A DNA stretch of 39,764 nucleotides from Oscillospiraceae bacterium (GCA_017540225.1 JAFYBM010000042.1:1-39764); one strand, 5' to 3'; positions 1 through 8,962 are shown, counted from the first letter of the stretch. Numbers and translations are program-made. Notes: generated from the letters alone by a model not told the origin.

Positions 1-2
1 AC

Positions 3-83
3 TACGATATTCAGGAAGCGCTCAAGATGAACAAGCCGTTCGATGACGATCTCTATGAGCTTTCCAAGATCATCAGCATCTGA
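3..83 (+). CDS. pfkA: 6-phosphofructokinase, C-terminal end (partial)
   Basis: Only the last 26 codons are inside the window; the gene starts upstream. The readable tail runs from YDIQEAL to LYELSKIISI and ends at TGA 81-83. PfkA proteins of Firmicutes characteristically finish in a similar D-I-x-E-A-L ... Y-x-L-S-K-x-L/I-S-I tail, so I read this as the end of the ATP-dependent glycolytic phosphofructokinase (fructose-6-phosphate to fructose-1,6-bisphosphate). The catalytic part is not visible. A 7-bp hairpin (arms 102-108 and 112-118) follows but has no T-run, so it is not a convincing terminator. Confidence 0.6.
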   Translation, partial: YDIQEALKMNKPFDDDLYELSKIISI

Positions 84-118
84 GAATTTATGTATGCCAT
101 TCAGAAGCGCTGCTTCTG

Positions 119-222
119 TGACAGAGTAGAAGATTCCGCGTGAAGTGCCGTCCGGACGGGGAGTTGTCGGGCGGACGAAAAATGCGCTGCATTTGCGATG
201 GAGTCTTCGCATCCCGCTGGAG
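119..222 (+). promoter_or_regulatory. Tetrahydrofolate (THF) riboswitch aptamer
   Basis: The stretch matches the THF riboswitch class (Rfam RF01831) in order: GAGTAGA followed by GATTC near 124-137, the GCGTGAAGTG core at 138-147, a P3-type stem with the GTTGTC loop at 163-168, a GACGAAA segment at 174-180, and a closing GGAGTCTTCGCATCC at 200-214. GATTC near 133 can pair with GAGTC near 201 as the P2-like helix. Known members bind reduced folates and control folate transport or synthesis genes. The gene downstream here is a FolT-like folate transporter, which supports the call independently. Confidence 0.85.
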
Positions 223-237
223 GCATAAGGGAAACAT

Positions 238-284
238 ACACTCCTTTGTGCATTCAGTTTATTGTGCAAAGGAGTGTGTTTTTT
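238..284 (+). terminator. Riboswitch expression platform: terminator hairpin covering the folT ribosome binding site
   Basis: ACACTCCTTTG (238-248) pairs perfectly with CAAAGGAGTGT (267-277), and a few inner wobble pairs extend the stem. A T-run at 279-284 follows and abuts the start codon at 285. The 3' arm contains AAAGGAG, the only ribosome binding site for folT. The same hairpin could therefore stop transcription and hide the ribosome binding site when folate is bound. Confidence 0.7.
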
Positions 285-872
285 ATGAAAATCTTTCGCT
301 GGTCTATTGAAGAAATGAAGAATCTCCGTGCGGTGATCGTCACGGGACTGCTGATTGCCGTGTCAATGGTGATCGAATCGTTTACGATCAATCTCGGTTT
401 TGCAAAGATCAACTTTGCTTTCCTTGCGATTGCGGCGATCGGGATGCTGTACGGCCCTTCCGTCAGTCTGCTGGCGGGCGCCATGTGTGATATTCTCGGC
501 TACATGGTTGCGCCGGACGGAGCCTTTTTCCCGCTGTATACGGTCATCGGCGCCGTACAGGGTCTGATCTACGGCCTGATCGCCTATCGCCGGCTTTCTC
601 AGAAAACCGGACGCGCCTTTGATGTCGAAATGATGGTGCGTCTTGTGATTGCCCGTGTTGTCGATGTCGTGTTCATCAACCTGATCTGCAATACAGCCGC
701 GAATTTCCACTACGGCTTCCTGCGCGATAAAACGCTCGGCGCAGCCATTGCCGCAAGAGTTGTCAAGAATCTGCTGGAGCTGCCGGTTGATATTATCCTG
801 ATCGCTGCCGTTCTGACCGCTGTGCTGAAAGCCTATGAGGCTGTTTTCGGCAAACCGCAGAAGGCAGTCTGA
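285..872 (+). CDS. folT: Folate ECF transporter substrate-binding (S) component, FolT family
   Basis: A 195-residue, very hydrophobic protein with about six membrane segments. It carries the S-component signature region YGPSVSLLAGAMCDILGY near residues 64-81. S components bind the vitamin in the membrane and dock onto a shared EcfA/A'/T energy module, which is not in this window. The THF riboswitch directly upstream points to folate as substrate. The start at 285 is chosen because AAAGGAG lies 10 bases before it; an in-frame upstream extension to 198 would run back through the riboswitch and is not credible. Confidence 0.85.
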   Translation: MKIFRWSIEEMKNLRAVIVTGLLIAVSMVIESFTINLGFAKINFAFLAIAAIGMLYGPSVSLLAGAMCDILGYMVAPDGAFFPLYTVIGAVQGLIYGLIAYRRLSQKTGRAFDVEMMVRLVIARVVDVVFINLICNTAANFHYGFLRDKTLGAAIAARVVKNLLELPVDIILIAAVLTAVLKAYEAVFGKPQKAV

Positions 873-896
873 ATCTTTTACGAAGGAGCAAACAAT

Positions 897-1709
897 ATGA
901 AGCTCGGATTTTTGGGTGCCGGCAATATGGGCACCGCTATGATGCGCGGCATCGCCGCCTCGGAACTATGTAAAAACGGCGAAATTGCTGAAATATTCGC
1001 CTTTGATACCGATGCAGACAAGCTCAGCCGCCTTGCCGACGCGGGAATCCGTCCCTGTGAATCCGCACAGGCACTCAGCGATACCGTTGATTTCCTTGTG
1101 CTTGCGGTCAAGCCGCAGGTGCTCGGCGGTGTGCTGGATGCGCTGACGCTCCGGAAAGAGCAGGTCATTATTTCGATCTGCGCCGGCATTTCTGCGGAAT
1201 TCATCCGCAGCCATACGATCGCGGATGCACGGATCATTCTTTGTATGCCGAATACCCCGCTGATGCTCGGCCTCGGTGCAACGGCACTTGCAAAATGCGC
1301 CGGCATATACGATGATGAATTTGCGCTTGCAATGAAGATGTTTGCAACCTGCGGCATCGCAGAGGAAATACCGGAGAACAAAATGCGCGAGATCATTGCC
1401 GTCAACAGCTCCAGCCCTGCTTTCCTCTATCTCTATGCAAAGGGCTTCCTCGATTTCGCAAAGAAAGAAGGACTCGATGACGGCGCGGCACTCCGCCTCT
1501 TTGCACAGGCAATGATCGGTTCTGCGAAAATGATGACCGATTCCGGCTATTCGATCGACGAGCTGATTAAAATGGTCTCCTCACCGGGTGGCACGACGCT
1601 TGCCGGCCTCGATCAGCTTTACGCCGGTAATCTGACCGATACGGTCGGAAAGTGCTGCAATGCCTGCACTGACCGCGCCTATGAGCTTGCCGGTGCGGCC
1701 CGCGGGTGA
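897..1709 (+). CDS. proC: Pyrroline-5-carboxylate reductase
   Basis: A 270-residue cytosolic enzyme for the last step of proline synthesis, reducing 1-pyrroline-5-carboxylate with NAD(P)H. The N-terminal Rossmann motif FLGAGNMGTAMMRG lies at residues 4-17. The family segments MPNTPLMLGLGATAL (near 118) and SSPGGTTLAGLDQL (near 228) are present. Length matches the family (about 265-280). GAAGGAGC precedes the ATG by 8 bases. It follows folT by 24 bases and may share its transcript, but no functional link is evident. Confidence 0.95.
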   Translation: MKLGFLGAGNMGTAMMRGIAASELCKNGEIAEIFAFDTDADKLSRLADAGIRPCESAQALSDTVDFLVLAVKPQVLGGVLDALTLRKEQVIISICAGISAEFIRSHTIADARIILCMPNTPLMLGLGATALAKCAGIYDDEFALAMKMFATCGIAEEIPENKMREIIAVNSSSPAFLYLYAKGFLDFAKKEGLDDGAALRLFAQAMIGSAKMMTDSGYSIDELIKMVSSPGGTTLAGLDQLYAGNLTDTVGKCCNACTDRAYELAGAARG

Positions 1710-1824
1710 GAAAGGCATCTCCGGCGGATTGAGAATGGGAGCGAAGCTGTATTATAAATGATTTCTTCTTATCCGCAGGCATAATCGGCAGAGGTGCGGC
1801 ATAGAGTATACCGGAGGGATGCTT

Positions 1825-2466
1825 ATGAAGCTATCGACCGGAATACTTTATCATACAATGTCTGCGCGGACAAGCCGTTTAGCGGCGGAAATCCGGCCGC
1901 CTGACGCGGTTCGGCTGCTGCTTTGCTGGGCGATTCTCGGTGTCGGGACAGGCGCACTGCTCTACAGCGCGGATCCGGCACTTGCCGACAGCCCGTTTTT
2001 TTCGCAGGGGCTGGCAGTTTCCACGGAAGTACGTTCACTCTGGCAGGTCTGCCGCACGGCGCTCTGTCCGATGCTGCTTCTGCTTGCAGGTGTTATGGTG
2101 AGCGGCTGCGCGGCCTTCGGACAAATTCCCGCGCTGCTGCTGCTTTTTTCGCGCGGCGTTGCCTTCGGGCTTTCATCTGCCGCCTGCATGGAAAACCGTT
2201 CGCTGCGGGATGCGCTCTGTATTACGGCTGTTTTGATTCTTCCTTACGGCTTCTGCTCCATTCTGCTGCTTTGCTGTGCAGTGCGTGATGCGCTGCGGCG
2301 CGCCGGCAGAATGACAAAATTTCTGCTGCATGGAACGGCAGAAGCTGAATCCGCAGAGAATGACGTGCTTTCTGCGATGCTCGGACAGCTGCTGCTGACG
2401 CTGCTTGCAGCCGGAATGCACACACTGCTGATCTGGCAGCTCAATGACAGACTTCTTATCATGTAA
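1825..2466 (+). CDS. Membrane protein, possibly SpoIIM-like
   Basis: A protein of about 213 residues with at least four hydrophobic segments: near residues 31-47, a region around 80-98 (LLLLAGVMVSG), 110-125, and a C-terminal pair. The spacing, with a glycine-rich segment ending in GVAFGLS followed by ILPYGFCSILLL, resembles stage II sporulation protein M, which acts with SpoIID and SpoIIP in engulfment. The similarity is only topological, so this is tentative. The start at 1825 is preferred over 1819 because GGAGGG at 1813-1818 then has a 6-base spacing. Confidence 0.45.
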   Translation: MKLSTGILYHTMSARTSRLAAEIRPPDAVRLLLCWAILGVGTGALLYSADPALADSPFFSQGLAVSTEVRSLWQVCRTALCPMLLLLAGVMVSGCAAFGQIPALLLLFSRGVAFGLSSAACMENRSLRDALCITAVLILPYGFCSILLLCCAVRDALRRAGRMTKFLLHGTAEAESAENDVLSAMLGQLLLTLLAAGMHTLLIWQLNDRLLIM

Positions 2467-2481
2467 AAGGATGTGTTTGAT

Positions 2482-3390
2482 TTGGGTCTCTTTGGAGGCT
2501 ATCAGAATCCGGGGCCGGGCATTAACCCTTATGCCCCGAAGAAAAAGCCGTTTTTTCGTTACTGGGAGCTGCTCTGGCGCAATTTCGGAAAGCTGATCTC
2601 CCTGAATCTGATCTACACGCTGCTGCACGCGCCGCTTTTTCTTTCGCTGATCGTGTATAATGAGACGAATAACAAGCTGACGTCCCTGATGACGATTTTC
2701 CTGCTGATTGTGCAGTTCCTGATTGAAGGCGCAACTATGGCGGGATGTTCACGCGTACTGCGCCTGATTGTGCTGGACAAGGCTTTTTTTCTCGGTGAGG
2801 AATTCAAAAAGGGCTTTAAGCAGAATTTCGGTGCAGGTCTTGCCTTCTGGAGTCTGGATGCAGTCGTTCTTGCATCGGTTCTGGCGGGACATTGGGTGTA
2901 TCCGCAGCTTGCGGAGCAAAGCGGAAACAAGGCGGCATTTATTCCCTATGGCATTTCCATTGCCGTTGCACTGATCCTGCTGTTCATGAATTATTATATT
3001 ATGCCGCTGCAAACTGCGACTACACTCAAAAAGCGTGCAATTCTGAAAAATGCGTTCATGCTGGCTGGGCTTTCGCTGAAACAGTGTCTGCTGACGACAG
3101 TATGTTCGGCACTGATGCTCGGTATCATGATATTTCTTGTGCTGTTCCACAGCTATTTCATGTTTCTGCTGGCATTTTTCCCTGCGGCGTTCATCGGTTT
3201 CCTTGCGATGTTCATGCATTATCCGGTGATTCAGAAATTCGTCATCAATCCCTATTATGAGGAAAGCGGCGAAGAAAATCCGGAGGCGGAGCCGGAAGTA
3301 CCGGAAGAGGATCGTGTCTTTACAGACCGCGGCGGCTCTGAGGAGCCGGTGCAGAAGCAGAAATCGAAAAAGGGGAAGATCATTTCCTGA
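2482..3390 (+). CDS. DUF624/YesL-like integral membrane protein
   Basis: About 302 residues with six or so membrane segments and an acidic then lysine-rich cytoplasmic tail (EEPVQKQKSKKGK). The N-terminus GLFGGYQNPGPGI followed by a lysine cluster and a FFRYWELLWRNFGKL segment is typical of Ruminococcus DUF624-type proteins. These are often near sugar-use or transport genes but have no defined role. No ATG is available. A TTG at 2482 sits 10 bases after AAAAGGA and gives the expected M-G-L-F start; GTG 2473 is in frame but too close to the ribosome binding site. It lies 15 bases after the preceding gene. Confidence 0.55.
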   Translation: MGLFGGYQNPGPGINPYAPKKKPFFRYWELLWRNFGKLISLNLIYTLLHAPLFLSLIVYNETNNKLTSLMTIFLLIVQFLIEGATMAGCSRVLRLIVLDKAFFLGEEFKKGFKQNFGAGLAFWSLDAVVLASVLAGHWVYPQLAEQSGNKAAFIPYGISIAVALILLFMNYYIMPLQTATTLKKRAILKNAFMLAGLSLKQCLLTTVCSALMLGIMIFLVLFHSYFMFLLAFFPAAFIGFLAMFMHYPVIQKFVINPYYEESGEENPEAEPEVPEEDRVFTDRGGSEEPVQKQKSKKGKIIS

Positions 3391-3399
3391 TAGTTTAAG

Positions 3400-3429
3400 A
3401 GGCACCCGATTGTTCGGGTGCCTTTGTTT
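3400..3429 (+). terminator. Intrinsic terminator
   Basis: AGGCACCCGA (3400-3409) and TCGGGTGCCT (3414-3423) form a perfect 10-bp stem with a 4-base loop, followed by TTTGTTT. It ends the + strand genes that start at folT. It can also form on the opposite strand, where a convergent gene ends at 3485. Confidence 0.85.
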
Positions 3430-3441
3430 CTCGACAGGCTG

Positions 3442-3474
3442 AATCCCCCTGTTTGCAGAAAACAGGGGGATTTT
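3442..3474. terminator. Second hairpin between convergent genes
   Basis: AATCCCCCTGTTT (3442-3454) and AAACAGGGGGATT (3460-3472) form a perfect 13-bp stem with a 5-base loop. On the + strand a short T-run (TTTT, 3471-3474) follows. On the - strand the stem sits 11 bases past the stop codon of the xxxLxxG-repeat gene. With the hairpin at 3400-3423 it makes a two-hairpin, probably bidirectional, termination zone. Confidence 0.7.
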
Positions 3475-3484
3475 GAAGCAAATG

Positions 3485-6148
3485 TTATTTTGTGCCGTCC
3501 ATCATATAAATGAACCGCACCTTGCCGTCCATCTGATCGGAAATGCCGGAGAAGCTGTTATAATCTGCGGAAGCCTCCTGCACGGCTCTGAATCTTGCAA
3601 GCAGATCGGGAAGTGCGGTATCTGCTGCATCTGCGATCTTCTGAATGCCCTTGTCATTCAGCTGATTCATGCCGGTATTGAGGTCGTTTGCACCGCTGCG
3701 CAGCTTTGCAATGCCTTCTGCGAGGGTCATGCCGCCGCCGCGCAGTGTGCCGATGCCGTTATAAAGGGTGCCTGCACCGTCGGCAAGCTGTCCTGCACCG
3801 TCATAGAGCTGAACGCCTGCACCGCTGAGCTTTTCGGCGCCCGCTGCAACCTGTGCGCTGCCGTCCGAAAGCGTCAGCAGACCCGCATCCAGTGCGGCCG
3901 TGCCGTCATAAAGCTGTGTGATGCCGCCGCGCAGTGCTGCGGAACCGTCATAAAGACTGCCGAGACCGGTGCCGAGCTGTGCGGCACCGCCGGAAAGCTG
4001 TGAAAGACCGCCGTCAAGCTGTGCGGCACCGCCGGAAAGCTGCCGGATGCCGTCCATCAGGCTGTCGAGGCCGCCGAACAGCGCTGTGCCGCCGGCAGAA
4101 AAGCTGCCGATGCCCTGATCCAGTGCTGCTGCGCCCTGCGAGAGATCCGCCGCACCTTTTGCAAGCTGCTTCGAGGAGGCTGCCAGTTTTCCTGAACCAT
4201 CTGCCAGTGCCGAGCCGCCCTCCTGCAATTTTTTCAGGCCGCCGTCCAGTGCGGCCGCACCGTTCTGTGCATTGGCAAGGCCGCCGCTGAGCTGCTGCAA
4301 GCCGCCGCTGAGCTGTGCTGCGCCGTTCTGTACGGCTGCTGCGCCTGCACCGAGCTGACCGTCTGCCTTCATGGATGCAGCGATCTGCTGCTGCGCCGCG
4401 ATCGTCTGCTGCAAGGTTCCCACTGCCGCTGCCAGCTCCTCGGAAGGCGCCTGTGCATAGAGTGCCTGCAATGCTGCCAGCGCCTGCTCATTTGCGGCAA
4501 TCGTGGTTTCCAGTGAGCCGCTTGCCGCAGTCAGTCCGCCGGAGAGCGCTTCGGCACCCTGTGCGAGCTGAGAAGAACCTGCGGTAAGGGTATCTGCACC
4601 GGTTTTCGCAGCCGCAATGCCTGCGGACAGAGAATCTGCGCCGGATTTTGCATCGTTGATGCCGGCAGAAAGCTGTGCTGCTGCGCCGCCGATCTGATCG
4701 GCCCCCTGCGAGAACGCTGTCATGTTTTCGGAGAGCGCATCTGCGCCGCCGGAAACTTTTTTGCTGCCCGCGCTGAGATCTGCCATACCGGATTTCAGTT
4801 TTGCGGAGCCGTCTGTCAGTGCGCCGCTGCTTTCATTGATCTTTGCAAGACCTGCATTGAGCTGACCGGAGCCGTTCTTTGCTGCTTCAATGCCGTCTTT
4901 GAGTGTATCGGCACCGTCCTTTGCAGCGGCAATGCCGTCAGTGAGCTGTCCGGCGCCGTCGCTGACCTTTCCGTATCCGTCAAGCAGTTTTGCGGAGCCG
5001 TCCTTTGCGGACTGTGCGCCGGCTGCAACCTTTCCGGCACCGTCTGCGAGCTGCTTTGCACCGTCACGGACTGCGCCTGTGCCGTCACGGAGCGATTCTG
5101 CGCCGTCTTTCAGCGAGAATGCACCGTCATAAAGCTGCGCGATCCCGTCATTGAGATCACCGTCGCCGTCAGAAAGCTGACTGAGGCCGTCATAAAGTGC
5201 AGCGGTGCCGTCGCAGAGCTGCTTTGCGCCGCTGCTCAGCTCTGTGACCTTTTCGGTCAGCTCGTCAAATGACATTTTATCGTCAAATTTCAGATTCGTG
5301 AAAATTTCATTGGAGACAACCGTCACGGAGGTGCCCATTGAGAAATCCGTCACATCGGCGGAGATCTCGAAACTCTCCGGCAGATCTGCGGAGATTTCCT
5401 TGATCTCGCGGAGACCGAGACTCTCGTTCAGTCCCGGGAATGCGGCACCGACTGCGATCAGGCGGCTGCCGTCCGAGATGAGGCGGCCGTTCGTAATCTC
5501 GACATTGAGAAATTTGTCGCTGTCAAGCACTGCGGCGCTCGCTGCCATGAACGGAACATAGACCGTACGCTTCTCGCCGCCGATCTCCTTGGTGGATTTC
5601 TTGCGGTTTTTGTAGTCCCAGCGGATCTTCACATGGCCGCTTTTTCCTTTCAAGTCTTCCGCAGAGATCTTTTTGCCGTTGAGATAATATGTGACATTCA
5701 CATCGACCGGAAGCTCCTGATCGCTGTGTCCCTGATAGTAGATGTCATCGCCGGAGGCTGACCAGTCAACCTCATCGCCGGATTGCGCGAATTCCTCATC
5801 GCCCTTGACATTGACAATATCAGTCAGCGAGGATACATCTTTCAGCACATCCAGTGCGCCGGTGTTTTTCAGCCAGTCGCTGACGACCACTTTTTTCACC
5901 GAAGCATCCGGATTACACATGACATAGACGGTTTCCTCCTTGCTTGCATTGCCTTCGGCGGGCTTCCGGACTGCCGCGGCTTTCTTTTCCGATGCTGTTT
6001 CTTCGGCGATTTCCTCCGCTTTTTCAGCGGTAGCGGCGGTTTCTGTTTTCTTTTCCTCAATATTTTTTGCGTAGGCAAGCGAACCGGTTGCGCCGGCGGA
6101 AATCAGAACAGCAAGCAGACTTGCAATCACTTTTCTGTAGTTTTTCAT
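3485..6148 (-). CDS. Secreted/surface xxxLxxG-repeat protein (YhgE/Pip-like repeats)
   Basis: About 887 residues. The N-terminus has a basic, hydrophobic signal (KNYRKVIASLLAVLISAGA), then an Ala/Glu/Lys-rich spacer and a roughly 200-residue globular region. From about residue 290 to 860 the protein is dozens of heptad-like units of the form DGA-x-x-L-x-x-G or SGG-x-x-L. This is the xxxLxxG repeat known from YhgE/Pip phage-infection proteins and predicted to form a long rod. No C-terminal membrane anchor is seen. The start at 6148 is chosen because AGGAG lies 8 bases upstream. It is the last gene of the operon, 28 bases after an MMPL transporter gene, so it may be an extracellular partner of that transporter. 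Confidence 0.75.
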   Translation of the reverse strand: MKNYRKVIASLLAVLISAGATGSLAYAKNIEEKKTETAATAEKAEEIAEETASEKKAAAVRKPAEGNASKEETVYVMCNPDASVKKVVVSDWLKNTGALDVLKDVSSLTDIVNVKGDEEFAQSGDEVDWSASGDDIYYQGHSDQELPVDVNVTYYLNGKKISAEDLKGKSGHVKIRWDYKNRKKSTKEIGGEKRTVYVPFMAASAAVLDSDKFLNVEITNGRLISDGSRLIAVGAAFPGLNESLGLREIKEISADLPESFEISADVTDFSMGTSVTVVSNEIFTNLKFDDKMSFDELTEKVTELSSGAKQLCDGTAALYDGLSQLSDGDGDLNDGIAQLYDGAFSLKDGAESLRDGTGAVRDGAKQLADGAGKVAAGAQSAKDGSAKLLDGYGKVSDGAGQLTDGIAAAKDGADTLKDGIEAAKNGSGQLNAGLAKINESSGALTDGSAKLKSGMADLSAGSKKVSGGADALSENMTAFSQGADQIGGAAAQLSAGINDAKSGADSLSAGIAAAKTGADTLTAGSSQLAQGAEALSGGLTAASGSLETTIAANEQALAALQALYAQAPSEELAAAVGTLQQTIAAQQQIAASMKADGQLGAGAAAVQNGAAQLSGGLQQLSGGLANAQNGAAALDGGLKKLQEGGSALADGSGKLAASSKQLAKGAADLSQGAAALDQGIGSFSAGGTALFGGLDSLMDGIRQLSGGAAQLDGGLSQLSGGAAQLGTGLGSLYDGSAALRGGITQLYDGTAALDAGLLTLSDGSAQVAAGAEKLSGAGVQLYDGAGQLADGAGTLYNGIGTLRGGGMTLAEGIAKLRSGANDLNTGMNQLNDKGIQKIADAADTALPDLLARFRAVQEASADYNSFSGISDQMDGKVRFIYMMDGTK

Positions 6149-6176
6149 CGTGAACACTCCTATCTCTGAATCACAG

Positions 6177-8285
6177 TCAATGCGAATGTGCGAATATCAT
6201 GCGGTGCTTCGGCTTTTCTTCCTTCGGCTCGAAGCCCGCGCTTGTTTTGCAGATGACCTTATCAAGCAGCATGAACATCGAGGGCAGGACGGTGATGACC
6301 ACAGCCATTGAGATCAGTGCGCCGCGGGCAAGCAGCATACACAGCGAGGAAATCATGCCGATGTCCGAATAAAGGCCGACACCGATCGTCGCGGCGAAGA
6401 AGCCGAGCGCCGAGGTGATAACGGACTGCACCGAGGTTTTCAGCGCAACGCCGACGGCCTCTTTTTTCTCTTTTCCGCTGTATCGCTCTGCGCGGTATCT
6501 TGTTGTCATCAGAATTGCGTAATCGACGGTCGCGCCGAGCTGAATGGTGCCGATGACGACCGATGCAATAAACGGCAGCGCCGTGCCGGTGTAATATGCA
6601 ATGCCGAGGTTGATCATAATTGCCAGCTCGATCACGGAAACCAGAATCACCGGCAGCGTGACGGATTTGAAATTCAGCGCGATAATCAGGAAGATGACCG
6701 CGATGGAAAGAATGCTGACAACTTTGAAATCCTTGTCTGTGATCTCAATGAGATCCTTTGTGGCCGGTGCCTCACCGATCAGCAGGCTGTCGCTGTCATA
6801 TTTCTCTGCGATCTCATTCAGCGCGGTAATCTGCTGATTGACGGCATCGGATGCAACCTTATATTCCGAGCCGATCAGAATGAGCTGTTTGTCATCGCTT
6901 TTCAGGATGCTGCGGACAGAATCCGGAATGATCTCCTCCGGAATCGCCGAGCCGACCAGCGAATTGAAGCCGAGCGTAAACTGTACACCGTCCACGGCTT
7001 CCATTTCATCCATCATGCGGGTTGCGGTCTTTGCATCCATATGCGCATCCGCAAGCAGCAGATGCGTGCTGTTCATGCCGTATTCCTCCGAGAGCTTGCT
7101 GTTGGCAATCACGCTGTCCAGCGTTTCGGGGAGCGTGCTGTCGAGGTTATAGTACACATTGTAATTTTTGTAGCCGAATACCGCTGGAATCAGGAGCACG
7201 GCCGCTGCTGTGAGGAATACGCCGGAATGATTCGTGATGAATTCCGAGATCTTCGTGAATTTCGGCAGCAGATCACGGTGCGAGGTCTTTTCAATCGCAC
7301 GGTCAAAGATCAGGATCATCGACGGCAGGATGGTCACGCAGGCGATCACGCCGCAGACAACACCCTTTGCCATGACGATACCGAGGTCAAGGCCGAGCGT
7401 GAAGCTCATGAAGCACATCGCAAGGAATCCGGCAACGGTTGTCAGCGAGCTGCTGACGACCGATCCGACCGTCAGCGCAATCGCGTGCGCCATTGCCTCC
7501 GGCCGGTTCTCCGGATATTTCTGCTGCTGCTCCTTGTAGCTGTGCCAGAGGAAGATTGAGTAGTCCATCGTCACGCCGAGCTGCAAAACCATTGCCAGCG
7601 CCTGTGTAATGAACGAGATCTCACCGAGAAAGATGTTCGTGCCGAGATTCCAGATCACCGCAAAGCCGATGCTCAGCATGAAGAACAGCGGAATCAGGAA
7701 GGAATCCATTGTCAGCAGCAGGACGATGCTCGTGAGAATCACGGCGATCACCGCGTAGACGATTGTTTCACTTTCGGTCAGGTGCTTCATATCGGCTGTC
7801 ACCGCGGACATACCGCTGATGAAGCACTGCTTCGAGGTGATTGCGCGCATCTCGTCGATTGCTGCGAGTGTGCCGTCTGCTGAGGTCGTGTCATCAAAGA
7901 ACACTGCCATCATTGTGGTGTCGTCTTTGTTGAATACATCGTAGACCTTCTGCGGCAGGATCTCCTTCGGGATGTCGAGATCGGTCAGCGATTCGTAGCA
8001 GACCACATCCGCCACATGGTCGATCTCCTTAAGCCGGTCGGCTGTATCCTTGATCTCCTTTTCGCTCATGCCCTCCACGATCACGAACGAGAAGCCGCCC
8101 TTGCCGAATTCATCCTTGAGAATATCCTGCCCGATCATTGTATTGATGTCCTTCGGCAGATAGGACAGAATATCGTAATTCACGCGGGTATGCAGATACC
8201 CGAAGACCGAAGGTATCAGCAAAATGATACCGGTCACAAGCACAAGGATCCGGTGCTTTGTGATCCATTCTCCGAATTTTGTCAT
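6177..8285 (-). CDS. MMPL/RND-family membrane transporter
   Basis: A 702-residue protein with 12 predicted membrane helices in two repeats, each preceded by an extracytoplasmic domain. The first is residues ~35-160 after the N-terminal helix; the second is ~375-510 after the helix near residue 350. The pattern (helix, large loop, five helices, twice) is that of MMPL/YdfJ-type RND permeases, which move lipids or hydrophobic compounds by proton motive force. It overlaps the upstream DUF308 gene by 4 bases and precedes the repeat-protein gene, so the three are probably one transcript. The cargo is unknown. Confidence 0.85.
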   Translation of the reverse strand: MTKFGEWITKHRILVLVTGIILLIPSVFGYLHTRVNYDILSYLPKDINTMIGQDILKDEFGKGGFSFVIVEGMSEKEIKDTADRLKEIDHVADVVCYESLTDLDIPKEILPQKVYDVFNKDDTTMMAVFFDDTTSADGTLAAIDEMRAITSKQCFISGMSAVTADMKHLTESETIVYAVIAVILTSIVLLLTMDSFLIPLFFMLSIGFAVIWNLGTNIFLGEISFITQALAMVLQLGVTMDYSIFLWHSYKEQQQKYPENRPEAMAHAIALTVGSVVSSSLTTVAGFLAMCFMSFTLGLDLGIVMAKGVVCGVIACVTILPSMILIFDRAIEKTSHRDLLPKFTKISEFITNHSGVFLTAAAVLLIPAVFGYKNYNVYYNLDSTLPETLDSVIANSKLSEEYGMNSTHLLLADAHMDAKTATRMMDEMEAVDGVQFTLGFNSLVGSAIPEEIIPDSVRSILKSDDKQLILIGSEYKVASDAVNQQITALNEIAEKYDSDSLLIGEAPATKDLIEITDKDFKVVSILSIAVIFLIIALNFKSVTLPVILVSVIELAIMINLGIAYYTGTALPFIASVVIGTIQLGATVDYAILMTTRYRAERYSGKEKKEAVGVALKTSVQSVITSALGFFAATIGVGLYSDIGMISSLCMLLARGALISMAVVITVLPSMFMLLDKVICKTSAGFEPKEEKPKHRMIFAHSH

Positions 8286-8887
8286 GGTTCATTTCCCTCC
8301 GTATAGGTTGCATCAATGATTTCCGGCCGCTGATTGCGGACGATCTTGACGGTCATCAGCACGGTCAGCAGATTGAGGATTCCCTCTGCCAGCACCACAC
8401 AGCCGAACAGCCGCATGATGAGCGCGGTGCTTGCGCCCGGCCGCAGCAGCAGTGCTACGCCGAGAATACAGGTCAGAATCGCTGCGGCGAGAATCGCCCA
8501 CCATTTTCCGATGCCGAAGCGGTGTGCATCGTGCGCTGTCTGCAGCTTCATCAGACCGTCAGCCGTGACATACAGGCCGGTCACGATGCAGAGAAAATGC
8601 AGCAGGTTTTCCGGCTTTGTCAGGATGACGATACCGAGCACCAGCATCAGAATGCCAAATGCCAGATCAAACTGAAAGGCGAGCCGGTAAAGATCCTTTG
8701 AAAAATAGCCGATCAGTTTGAAGATGCCGAACACGATCAGCAGGATGCCGGCAAAGCTGCCGATCACTGCTGTGCTGACATCCGGCCGGCAGATCAGGAA
8801 TATGCCGAACAGACAAAGCACAAACGAGAGGATGATATATCCGGTTTTGGCGGTCTGCATCGGCAGGACGGAACGCACGTTTTTCAT
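8282..8887 (-). CDS. HdeD-like (DUF308) membrane protein
   Basis: About 201 residues with six hydrophobic segments arranged as three helix pairs, typical of the HdeD/DUF308 family. The recurring unit has the form G-I-x-L-I-V-F-G-I-F-K-L near residues 48-59, with a similar GCVVLAEGILNLL near 165-177. HdeD is linked to acid resistance in E. coli, but most family members have no known role. The start at 8887 is chosen because AAAGGG lies 9 bases ahead; an ATG at 8896 directly abuts the ribosome binding site. First gene of a three-gene operon behind a good promoter. Confidence 0.75.
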   Translation of the reverse strand: MKNVRSVLPMQTAKTGYIILSFVLCLFGIFLICRPDVSTAVIGSFAGILLIVFGIFKLIGYFSKDLYRLAFQFDLAFGILMLVLGIVILTKPENLLHFLCIVTGLYVTADGLMKLQTAHDAHRFGIGKWWAILAAAILTCILGVALLLRPGASTALIMRLFGCVVLAEGILNLLTVLMTVKIVRNQRPEIIDATYTEGNEP

Positions 8888-8933
8888 TTTCCTCATCCCT
8901 TTCCGGTTTGATATGTCTCTTGCTTACAGTTCT

Positions 8934-8962
8934 ATCATACACCGGCCGAACGGTTTTTGCAA
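8934..8962 (-). promoter_or_regulatory. Sigma-A type promoter for the DUF308-MMPL-repeat protein operon
   Basis: On the - strand TTGCAA (8957-8962) and TATGAT (8934-8939) are separated by 17 bases, a near-consensus vegetative promoter. It lies about 45 bases upstream of the first start codon. Confidence 0.75.

Noticed and set aside
102..118. Terminator for the phosphofructokinase gene
   Set aside because: A 7-bp hairpin is present but is followed by TGACAGAG, with no T-run.
3700..5250. DNA tandem repeat array or CRISPR in the repetitive region
   Set aside because: The repeats are protein heptads with variable codons; there are no identical direct repeats with unique spacers.
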